Part shown: piece after piece, positions 8,828 to 15,523 of the stretch
Numbering within the stretch: the first letter of the stretch is position 1
Layout: every line of letters begins with the position of its first letter
DNA from: 2-02-FULL-66-14 sp037443705
Lineage (GTDB): Bacteria > Pseudomonadota > Gammaproteobacteria > Burkholderiales > SG8-39
Reading direction: 5' to 3'
DNA length: 46,405 nt
NCBI GenBank assembly: GCA_037443705.1
Contig: JBBINV010000030.1
Location: 1 to 46,405 of the forward strand
The notes under the pieces: generated by a model
What the model saw: the letters and a program-made list of their open reading frames with translations, nothing else
Database searches by the model: none
What the model was told of the DNA's origin: nothing
Position numbers and translations under genes: made by a program

Positions 8828-9106
8828 TCAAAGCTCCTCGTCGGGATCGGTTTCGACCTGGTGGAAGACCATCGCCACGGACTCGGCGCCCGGCAGCGCG
8901 CGCACGCGCTCGAACAGGCGCATCGCGCCTTCTTCGCTGTCCGACTCGAGGGTGACGACTATCTTTCCTTCGGCGCTCACCGCGTGCACGGTGGCGCCGG
9001 CGATGGACTCGAGCGCCTCGCGCAAGCGCTCGGCGCTTCCGGGAGCGGCATGCACCACGATGCCAGAGACATCGAGGCAGGCCGCGGGCGAATTCTCGCT
9101 CACGGG
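8828..9106 (-). CDS. napD: NapA Tat-signal chaperone NapD
   Basis: A 92-residue cytoplasmic protein with the NapD ferredoxin-like fold pattern (ACLDVSGIVVHAAP near the start, then ALESIAGATVHAVS and GKIVVTLESDSEE). NapD binds the NapA twin-arginine leader and delays export until cofactor insertion. The frame stays open to a TTG at 9127. The GTG at 9106 is preferred because GGGGAA precedes it and the box at 9155-9168 predicts +1 near 9120, which would exclude the TTG. First gene of the nap operon. Confidence 0.85.
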   Translation of the reverse strand, partial: PVSENSPAACLDVSGIVVHAAPGSAERLREALESIAGATVHAVSAEGKIVVTLESDSEEGAMRLFERVRALPGAESVAMVFHQVETDPDEEL

Positions 9107-9154
9107 TTCCCCAATATTGCAGTGCAATGTACGCGCCGCAACCCCTGCCCTTGC

Positions 9155-9168
9155 TTGATGTACATCAA
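9155..9168. promoter_or_regulatory. FNR/DNR box for napDAGHB
   Basis: Perfect TTGAT-GTAC-ATCAA. On the minus strand +1 is predicted near 9120, with a -10-like TACATT at 9131-9126 and a short leader to the GTG at 9106. Confidence 0.85.
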
Positions 9169-9213
9169 GCGAATCGGGGTCGCCCGGCGACGCGACTTCC
9201 GGGTCACGCTTCC

Positions 9214-9227
9214 ATGATCTGGATCAA
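9214..9227. promoter_or_regulatory. FNR/DNR box for nirT operon
   Basis: ATGAT-CTGG-ATCAA, one mismatch. Centre 9220.5 predicts +1 near 9262 on the plus strand, 26 nt before the nirT ATG. Confidence 0.7.
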
Positions 9228-9287
9228 ACGGTGCGACGCAGCGCAAAGCCACCATACGCCCCAATCTCCTCGTCCCGGAACCGTTCC

Positions 9288-9848
9288 ATGCTCTCCCTTC
9301 CCAAGCGCAATCTCGGAATCGTGGTGCTGGGGCTGCTCGCCGCCGGCTTTGCCGGCGGCGTGATCTTCTGGGGCGGGTTCAATACGGTGGTGGACTGGAC
9401 CAACCGCGAGGGCTTCTGCATCAGCTGCCACGAGATGCGCGACAACGTCTACGAGGAGCTGAAAAAGACCATCCACTACACCAACCGCACGGGGGTGCGC
9501 GCGATCTGCGCCGACTGCCATGTGCCGCGCGCCTGGACCGACAAGATGATCCGAAAGATCAAGGCGACCAGCGAGCTCTGGGGCAAGCTCACCGGAACGA
9601 TCGACACCAGGGAGAAGTTCGAAGCCAGGCGTCTGGAACTGGCCGAGCACGAGTGGAAGCGTTTCAAGGCGAATGACTCACTGGAGTGCCGCAACTGCCA
9701 CAGCCTGCAGAGCATGAACACCGAGGTGCAGAAGCAGCGCGCCAAGCGCCAGCACGAGCTCGCGGTGAAGACCAAGGACACGTGCATCGACTGCCACAAG
9801 GGCATCGCGCACACCAAGCCGAAGGGCATGAAGGACGAAGACGAATAG
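9288..9848 (+). CDS. nirT: NapC/NirT-family membrane tetraheme cytochrome c
   Basis: A 186-residue quinol dehydrogenase anchored by one N-terminal helix (IVVLGLLAAGFAGGVIFWGG). Four heme c sites are seen at C44-H48 (CISCH), C74-H78 (CADCH), C134-H138 (CRNCH) and C166-H170 (CIDCH). NapC and NirT are homologous. It is called NirT because it leads an operon with another cytochrome rather than sitting in the nap operon, much as in the nirSTB cluster known from Pseudomonas stutzeri. It might equally feed Nap, which has no napC here. The ATG at 9288 begins the signal-anchor. Confidence 0.88.
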   Translation: MLSLPKRNLGIVVLGLLAAGFAGGVIFWGGFNTVVDWTNREGFCISCHEMRDNVYEELKKTIHYTNRTGVRAICADCHVPRAWTDKMIRKIKATSELWGKLTGTIDTREKFEARRLELAEHEWKRFKANDSLECRNCHSLQSMNTEVQKQRAKRQHELAVKTKDTCIDCHKGIAHTKPKGMKDEDE

Positions 9849-9857
9849 GAGCCGAAC

Positions 9858-10850
9858 ATGAGAAAGCCGACCGCACTCGCACTTGCCACCGCCGCCGCCT
9901 GCGCCTTCGCGGGCGCCGCCTACGCCGCGCCCGACTGGGCGAAGGCGCCCAAGAAGAACATCACCGTGTTCTACCCGGGCGTCGCCTCGCTCGAATGGAC
10001 CTTCACCGGCACCGAGCACGGCGGCGCGCGCGCGATGCGCAAGGGCGAGACCTGCGCCTCCTGCCACAGCGACGAGGCGATGGACATGGGCAAGAAGATG
10101 GTGAGCGGCCAGAAGGTCGAGCCGGACGCCGCCTCGGTGAAGGGCAAGGTGCCCGGCATCCCGGTGACGGTGCAGGCTGCGTACGACGCCAACAACTTCT
10201 ACATGCGCTTCACGTGGAAGCAGCCCCCGGCCGGCCAGGGCAAGAAGATGGATACGAAGAGCTCGCCGAAGGTGGGGGTCATGTTCGAGGAAGACGGCAA
10301 GGTCGAATTCGGTGCGATCGGCGGCTGCTGGGCGAGCTGCCACCACGACCTGCGCACCATGCCGGACGTGAACGCCAATGCGGCCAAGCACCCGCGCGCC
10401 AAGGAGCTCGACATCCGCGCCAACGGTCCGACCAAGTACCTGAAGGAATCGCGCACCGCGCTCGAGATGAAGGCGAGCCCGCTCGGCGGCTGGGACAAGC
10501 TGAAGCCCGAGGCCGAGTACGCGCAGATGCTCAAGGACGGCAAGTTCCTCGAGATGTGGCAGTGGCGGAGCGCCGAGCCGCCGCGCGCCGGCTACGTGCT
10601 CGAGGCGCGGCGCCTGAAGGAAGCCAAGGGCCTCGCCGAGGGCAAGAAGGACGGCGACACCTGGACCGTCACTTTCACGCGCAAGCTCGCGGGCGGCGCC
10701 GGCAGCCACGCCATCGCGCCGGGCAAGAAGTACAACTTCGGCTTCGCCATCCACGACGACCACGCCGACTGGCGCTACCACCACGTGTCCTTCGGCTACA
10801 GCTTCGGGCTCGATAACCCGAAAGCCGACGTCAACGCCGTGAAGCAGTGA
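9858..10850 (+). CDS. Cytochrome c-552-type protein (ethylbenzene dehydrogenase gamma/DMSO reductase-like heme-binding domain)
   Basis: A 330-residue periplasmic protein with a clean signal peptide (LALATAAACAFAGAAYA). A CASCH heme site lies at C66-C69-H70. A second Cys-His site is GCWASCHHD (C157, C161, H162), which is CX3CH rather than CX2CH. The C-terminal half (IAPGKKYNFGFAIHDDHADWRYHHVSFGYSFG) resembles the heme-binding beta domain shared by c-552 cytochromes and the gamma subunit of ethylbenzene dehydrogenase. Its place right after nirT suggests it corresponds to the c-552 gene (nirB) of the P. stutzeri nirSTB cluster; this is inferred. It probably carries electrons from NirT to a cd1 reductase. 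Start 9 bp after nirT. Confidence 0.78.
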   Translation: MRKPTALALATAAACAFAGAAYAAPDWAKAPKKNITVFYPGVASLEWTFTGTEHGGARAMRKGETCASCHSDEAMDMGKKMVSGQKVEPDAASVKGKVPGIPVTVQAAYDANNFYMRFTWKQPPAGQGKKMDTKSSPKVGVMFEEDGKVEFGAIGGCWASCHHDLRTMPDVNANAAKHPRAKELDIRANGPTKYLKESRTALEMKASPLGGWDKLKPEAEYAQMLKDGKFLEMWQWRSAEPPRAGYVLEARRLKEAKGLAEGKKDGDTWTVTFTRKLAGGAGSHAIAPGKKYNFGFAIHDDHADWRYHHVSFGYSFGLDNPKADVNAVKQ

Positions 10851-11155
10851 GGGCGGCGCTCGCAGCCCTGATTCTTCTTGCCGGAATCTCCGCCGCCGCG
10901 GCGGCGGAGGTCCGGATCAAGGACTACAAGTTCGTGCCGGAGAAGATCACGGTCAAGGCGGGCACGACCGTGAAGTGGACGAACGACGAGAAGCGCGCGA
11001 GCCACTCGATCTGGTTCAAGGACGAAGGGGCGGCGGAATCGGAACGGCTCTTGAGCGGGGACACATGGGAGCGCAAATTCGATCGGCCCGGAACGTATCG
11101 CTACACCTGCGGCCCGCATCCGGAAATGAGCGGCCTGATCGAAGTAGTCCCCTGA
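10847..11155 (+). CDS. Cupredoxin (plastocyanin/pseudoazurin-like)
   Basis: A 102-residue small blue-copper protein with a signal peptide (ALAALILLAGISAAAAA). The copper site is complete: H53 (ASHSIWF), C88 (YTCGPH), H91 and M94. It starts with GTG in a GTGA overlap with the c-552 gene, so it is co-translated with it. As a diffusible one-electron carrier it may link c-type cytochromes to NirS, as pseudoazurin and azurin do in other denitrifiers. The gene ends directly at a strong terminator. Confidence 0.85.
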   Translation: MRAALAALILLAGISAAAAAEVRIKDYKFVPEKITVKAGTTVKWTNDEKRASHSIWFKDEGAAESERLLSGDTWERKFDRPGTYRYTCGPHPEMSGLIEVVP

Positions 11156-11178
11156 AAACCGGGTCTGTCCCGGTTTTT
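11155..11178. terminator. Bidirectional terminator between the cupredoxin gene and nirX
   Basis: Stem AAAACCGGG (11155-11163), loop TCTGT, CCCGGTTTT (11169-11177) and another T. A-rich and T-rich arms let it act on both converging transcripts. It overlaps both stop codons. Confidence 0.88.
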
Positions 11179-12146
11179 CATTTCAGGCGCGCGCGCATCC
11201 CCTTGGACATCCAGACGCTGCCGTCGCGATCGGCGATCAGCGCGTCCAGCCCCGGCGTGCGCTCGACCAGCCGCACGCCCTCCGCCTTTCCGAGCACCAT
11301 GATCGCCACGCCGAGGCCGTTGACCGCCTCGAGGCGCGCGGCGACCAGCGTCACGCCGTGCGGCCCTTCCGAGGGATAGCCGGTGCGCGGGTCGAGGATG
11401 TGGTGATAGCGCCGCCCGCCGCGCTCGAAGTAGCGCTCGTAGTCGCCCGACGAGGCGACGAATCCCCGATCGAGCGCCAGCACGCCGATCAGCGAGTCAG
11501 GCTTGCGCGGATCGCGCACCCCGATGTTCCATGGGGCCGAGCCCTTTCGGCCCGCGACGACCACGTCGCCGCCGCCGTTCACCATCGCGCGTTGCGTGCC
11601 CGAGCGCTCGAGAACCCGGGCACCGGCACGAAGGATGTAGAGCTTGGCGATGCCGCCGAGATCGATTCGCATTCCGGGCTTCCCGAGGAAGGCGGTGTTT
11701 TTCGCCAGCACCAGGTTCTTCCAGCCGACCCGGTGCAGTTGTGAATCGATGTCCGCTTTCGCGGGCATGCGCGGGTCGTCCGGCCGGAAGCGCCAGCCGC
11801 GGATCGATGCGATGGTGACGTCGAAGGCGCCGCGCGTGCGCTGCGAGACGCGCCGCGCCATCGCGAGCACCTCGGCGAGCTCGGGCGGCGTCGCCACCGC
11901 GCGCACGCCCGCCGCGTCGTTGATCGCCGAGACGACGCTCCGGGCATCGTAGTGGTTCATCATGTCCGAAAGGCGGTTCATCTCCCGGTACGCCGCCTCG
12001 AGCCCCGCGCGCAGCGCCGCCGCGTCTTCGCCTTCGGCGATGACCTCCACCGCCGTGCCCATGAGGGGACGCGTTTCCCGGATTCGCGCCGCCTGCGGGT
12101 CGGAACCGAAAAAGCCCCACAGGAGAAATATCCACGCCCACCTCAT
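11178..12146 (-). CDS. nirX: FAD:protein FMN transferase (ApbE/NirX)
   Basis: A 322-residue periplasmic ApbE-family flavin transferase. It has an N-terminal signal (WAWIFLLWGFFG), then RPLMGTAVEV, the MRIDLGGIAKLY motif, GGGDVVVAG and HHILDPRTGYPSEGP, all family landmarks. ApbE proteins attach FMN to a Thr of target proteins. The obvious target is NirI, encoded divergently 65 bp away and carrying an SGAT motif. In Paracoccus a similar nirX gene accompanies nirI. The box at 12164 is too close (24.5 bp) to act as a class II site for this start, so the promoter is unclear. The ATG at 12146 is the only start that keeps the signal. Confidence 0.9.
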   Translation of the reverse strand: MRWAWIFLLWGFFGSDPQAARIRETRPLMGTAVEVIAEGEDAAALRAGLEAAYREMNRLSDMMNHYDARSVVSAINDAAGVRAVATPPELAEVLAMARRVSQRTRGAFDVTIASIRGWRFRPDDPRMPAKADIDSQLHRVGWKNLVLAKNTAFLGKPGMRIDLGGIAKLYILRAGARVLERSGTQRAMVNGGGDVVVAGRKGSAPWNIGVRDPRKPDSLIGVLALDRGFVASSGDYERYFERGGRRYHHILDPRTGYPSEGPHGVTLVAARLEAVNGLGVAIMVLGKAEGVRLVERTPGLDALIADRDGSVWMSKGMRARLK

Positions 12147-12163
12147 GGTCCGAGTATAGGTCG

Positions 12164-12177
12164 TTGATCCGCATCAA
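12164..12177. promoter_or_regulatory. FNR/DNR box for nirI
   Basis: Perfect TTGAT-CCGC-ATCAA. Its centre (12170.5) is exactly 41.5 bp from the nirI ATG at 12212. GACACT at 12200-12205 could serve as the -10. Confidence 0.82.
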
Positions 12178-12211
12178 ATGAGGCCGCGCGGCGGCGCCCG
12201 ACACTTCCGCC

Positions 12212-13717
12212 ATGCCGGCTCTTGTCCGCACCCTGATCGCATTCGCGTTCGTTTTCGCGGGCGTAGCGGCGCACGCGGAGGACGTAACCACGGCCTATCC
12301 GCAGGCGCGCGCCTGGTTCCCGGAGGCCGATCGCTTCGGGACGTTCGAGGGCGACCCGCCCGCCGCGGCCGCGTATTCGGGCGCGCAGGCCGTGGGCTAC
12401 CTCTTCCTCACCAGCGACGTGGTGCGCATTCCGGCCTATTCGGGCCACCCGATCAACAGCCTGGTCGGCTTCGACACGACGGGCCGCATCCGGGGCGTCG
12501 CGATCGTGTCGCACCAGGAGCCGATCCTCGCCGTCGGCGTGAGCGAGGAGCGGCTGCGCGCGTTCAGCGACCAGTACCGGGGAAAAAGCGCGTTCGACCG
12601 GATCGCGATCGGCGCCGAGCGCCCCGGGCATGTTGCGATCGACACGATCTCGGGCGCGACGATCACGGTCATGGTGCAGAACCAGACGCTGATGAAGGCT
12701 GCGCGCCAGGTAGCGGAGTCGCGCGGGATCACTGCCCACGGCACCGTTCCCGCGCATGCGGGGGGCGAGCCGCTCTGGATCGGCGTCTGGCGCGAGCGAA
12801 TGTTCCGGATCGCCGTCCTGGGCGCCGGCCTCGGCGCGCTGGTCGCGATCCTGCTCTTCCAGGACTGGTTCGCGCAGCGCCCGCGGCTGCTCGAGCGCGT
12901 GCGCCGGGCGTTCCTCGTCTACACCGTGCTCTTCATCGGCTGGTACGGCCTCGCGCAGCTCTCGGTCGTGCACGTACTCACGTTCGTGCAATCGGTGATG
13001 CACGGCTTCAAGTGGGAGACCTTCCTGATCGATCCCATGATCTTCATCCTCTGGAGCTTCGTGGCGTTCACGCTGCTCCTGTGGGGACGGGGCGTGTACT
13101 GCGGGTGGCTCTGCCCGTTCGGCGCGCTGCAGGAGCTGGTGCAGCAGGCGGCGAGGCGGCTGAACGTCAGGCAGCTCGAGTTCCCCGACGTCGTTCACGA
13201 GCGGCTCTGGGCTCTGAAGTACATCGTCCTGATCGCGCTTTTCGGGCTGTCGCTGCAGTCGATGGGAGAGGCGGTGCGCTACGCCGAAGTGGAGCCCTTC
13301 AAGACCGCGGTGACCCTGCGCTTCGAGCGCGAATGGGCGTTCGTGCTCTACGCCCTGGCGCTGATCGCCGCATCGGCGGTCAACCGAAAACTCTACTGCA
13401 AATACCTGTGCCCGCTCGGCGCGGCGCTCTCGATCCCGGGGCGATTCCGGGTGTTCGACTGGTGGCTTCGGCGCCGCAAGGAATGCGGCCGGCCCTGCCA
13501 GACCTGCGCGAACCTGTGCGAGGTACGCGCGATCCGCCCGACCGGCGAGATCAACGCCAACGAGTGCCACTACTGCCTCGATTGCCAGGTGGCCTACTAC
13601 AGCGACCGCAAATGCCAGCCGCTCATCGAGCGGCGCCTGAAGCGCGAGGCGCGTGCGGCGCGCACCCAGGCGAAAGTCGTCGAAATCCAGCGGATCGGCG
13701 CACCGGAGGAACCTTGA
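12212..13717 (+). CDS. nirI: NirI/NosR-type membrane flavo-iron-sulfur protein (short form)
   Basis: A 501-residue polytopic membrane protein. After the signal peptide comes a periplasmic FMN-binding domain (to ~residue 155) with IDTISGATIT, T150 being the expected flavinylation site. About six membrane helices begin near residue 195. CGWLCPFG and CKYLCPLG are CX3CP motifs. A C-terminal iron-sulfur region has CGRPCQTCANLCEV and CHYCLDCQ. NosR/NirI proteins move electrons toward, or activate, N-oxide reductases and their genes. Well-known members are roughly 650-750 residues; here about 200 periplasmic residues between flavin site and helices are missing. NirI is chosen over NosR because nirS2 follows. 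The stop codon lies inside the nirS2 box. No Shine-Dalgarno precedes the ATG. Confidence 0.85.
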   Translation: MPALVRTLIAFAFVFAGVAAHAEDVTTAYPQARAWFPEADRFGTFEGDPPAAAAYSGAQAVGYLFLTSDVVRIPAYSGHPINSLVGFDTTGRIRGVAIVSHQEPILAVGVSEERLRAFSDQYRGKSAFDRIAIGAERPGHVAIDTISGATITVMVQNQTLMKAARQVAESRGITAHGTVPAHAGGEPLWIGVWRERMFRIAVLGAGLGALVAILLFQDWFAQRPRLLERVRRAFLVYTVLFIGWYGLAQLSVVHVLTFVQSVMHGFKWETFLIDPMIFILWSFVAFTLLLWGRGVYCGWLCPFGALQELVQQAARRLNVRQLEFPDVVHERLWALKYIVLIALFGLSLQSMGEAVRYAEVEPFKTAVTLRFEREWAFVLYALALIAASAVNRKLYCKYLCPLGAALSIPGRFRVFDWWLRRRKECGRPCQTCANLCEVRAIRPTGEINANECHYCLDCQVAYYSDRKCQPLIERRLKREARAARTQAKVVEIQRIGAPEEP

Positions 13718-13727
13718 TGCACGTCAA
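13714..13727. promoter_or_regulatory. FNR/DNR box upstream of nirS2, overlapping the nirI stop
   Basis: TTGAT-GCAC-GTCAA, one mismatch. The TGA of nirI is inside it. Centre 13720.5 predicts +1 near 13762 with a -10-like TAAATT at 13750-13755 and a 25-nt leader. Confidence 0.78.
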
Positions 13728-13786
13728 ATCCACACAGGCCGCAGCCCATTAAATTGCGCGGCATTGATCCACGTTCGGGGACTTGC

Positions 13787-15523
13787 ATGAACCGTTTTCC
13801 TGGAAAATCAAGCGCTTTGCTCGCAATCTCGCTCGCCCTCGCCGCGCTTCCCGCGCATTCGCAGCAAAAGGACAAGCCGGTCCATCCGGGCACGCCCAAG
13901 GAAGACCTGATGTACCGCGGCGCGCCGGTTCCGATCAAGCCCGGGGAGGCACAGGAAACGCTGCGGCCGAAGGCGCCGCCGATGAGCCCGGCCGAGTTCG
14001 ACCGGGCCAAGCAGATCTACTTCGAGCGCTGCGCCGGCTGTCATGGCGTACTGCGAAAGGGCGCTACCGGCAAACCCCTGACGCCCGACCTCACGCAGGC
14101 GCGCGGCAGCGACTACCTGAAGGTGTTCATCAACTACGGCTCGCCGGGCGGAATGCCCAACTGGGGAACCTCGGGCGAGCTCTCCGAGGCGGACGTCGAC
14201 ATCATGGCGCGGTTCCTCCAGCACGAGCCGCCGACGCCGCCCGAGTTCGGCTTGAAGGAAATGAAGGCGAGCTGGAAGCTGATCGTGCCGCCCGAGAAGC
14301 GTCCGAAGAAGAAGGCGAACAAGCTGAACCTGGAGAACCTGTTCTCCGTGACGCTGCGCGACTCGGGCGAGGTGGCGCTCATCGACGGCGACACGAAGCA
14401 GATCGTGAATATCGTGAAGACGGGCTACGCGGTGCACATTTCGCGCCTGTCCAACTCCGGCCGCTACCTCTACGTGATCGGGCGTGACGCCAAGATCAAC
14501 CTCATCGACCTGTGGATGGAGAAGCCCGACAACGTCGCCGAGATCAAGGCGGGGCTGGAGGCGCGCTCGGTCGAGACCTCGAAGTACAAGGGCTACGAGG
14601 ACAAGTACGCCATCGCCGGCACCTACTGGCCGCCGCAGTTCGTGATCATGAAGGGCGACACGCTCGAGCCGCTCAAGATCCAGGCCACGCGCGGCATGAC
14701 GGTCGGCGAGCAGGAGTACCACCCCGAGCCGCGCGTCGCGGCGATTGTCGCCTCGCACAACCGGCCCGAGTTCGTGGTGAACGTGAAGGAGACCGGCAAG
14801 ATCCTGATGGTCGACTACTCCGACCTCGCGAACCTCAAGACCACCGAGATCGCCGCGGCACGGTTCCTGCACGATGGCGGCTGGGACTCGACCAAGCGCT
14901 ATTTCCTCGTCGCTGCCAATCAGTCGAACAAGGTGGCGGTGGTGGACACCAAGACCAACAAGCTCGCGGCGCTCGTGGAGACCGGCAAGATCCCGCATCC
15001 GGGCCGCGGCGCGAACTTCAAGGATCCGAAGTACGGGCCGGTGTGGGCCACCGGGCACCTGGGCGACGAGACGGTCGTGCTGATCGGCACGGACCCCGAG
15101 AAGAACAGGCAGCACGCCTGGAAGGTAGTGCGGACCCTCAAGGGCCAGGGCGGCGGCAACCTGTTCGTCAAGACCCACCCCAAGTCGAGCCACCTCTACG
15201 CCGACACCGCGCTCAATCCCGATCCCAAGATCGCGCAGACCGTCGCGGTGTGGGACATCAGGAACCTCGACAAGCCGGCGACCATCCTGCCGATCGTGGA
15301 GTGGTCCGGCATCAAGGAGGGCGCGCGCCGCATCGTTCAGCCGGAATACAACAAGGCGGGCGACGAAGTCTGGTTCTCGGTGTGGAACGGCAAGACCCAG
15401 GAGTCGGCGATCGTGATCGTCGACGACAGGACGCTGAAGCTGAAGCACGTCATCAGGGACAAGCGCCTCGTCACCCCGACCGGGAAGTTCAACGTCTACA
15501 ACACGCAGCATGACGTGTATTAG
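13787..15523 (+). CDS. nirS: Cytochrome cd1 nitrite reductase, canonical copy (NirS2)
   Basis: A 578-residue periplasmic nitrite reductase (NO-forming). The signal peptide ends near LPAHSQQ, and a ~60-residue N-terminal arm precedes the heme c site CAGCH (C82-C85-H86). The c domain has the classical GSPGGMPNWGTSGELSE segment providing the Met ligand. The d1 propeller keeps LHDGGWD (H362), HPGRGANF, GHLGD (H424) and TPTGKFNVYNTQHDVY. The ATG at 13787 is preferred over a TTG at 13754 because it opens the signal peptide directly and leaves the -10 upstream. It is first in nirS2-nirN-nirM. It is a paralogue of the gene at 835; this copy is closer to well-studied NirS. Confidence 0.95.
   Translation: MNRFPGKSSALLAISLALAALPAHSQQKDKPVHPGTPKEDLMYRGAPVPIKPGEAQETLRPKAPPMSPAEFDRAKQIYFERCAGCHGVLRKGATGKPLTPDLTQARGSDYLKVFINYGSPGGMPNWGTSGELSEADVDIMARFLQHEPPTPPEFGLKEMKASWKLIVPPEKRPKKKANKLNLENLFSVTLRDSGEVALIDGDTKQIVNIVKTGYAVHISRLSNSGRYLYVIGRDAKINLIDLWMEKPDNVAEIKAGLEARSVETSKYKGYEDKYAIAGTYWPPQFVIMKGDTLEPLKIQATRGMTVGEQEYHPEPRVAAIVASHNRPEFVVNVKETGKILMVDYSDLANLKTTEIAAARFLHDGGWDSTKRYFLVAANQSNKVAVVDTKTNKLAALVETGKIPHPGRGANFKDPKYGPVWATGHLGDETVVLIGTDPEKNRQHAWKVVRTLKGQGGGNLFVKTHPKSSHLYADTALNPDPKIAQTVAVWDIRNLDKPATILPIVEWSGIKEGARRIVQPEYNKAGDEVWFSVWNGKTQESAIVIVDDRTLKLKHVIRDKRLVTPTGKFNVYNTQHDVY

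Noticed and set aside
9107..9127. TTG start extending NapD by seven residues
   Set aside because: The predicted DNR +1 (about 9120) lies downstream of it, and GGGGAA supports the GTG at 9106.
12129..12146. Box at 12164 as a class II activator of nirX
   Set aside because: The implied +1 (12129) is inside the coding region, and a later start would remove the signal peptide. It more likely serves nirI only.
13763..13777. Second TTGATCCACG sequence just after the nirS2 box
   Set aside because: Only one half-site is present; the other half (GTTCG) does not match, and it lies at or after the predicted +1.
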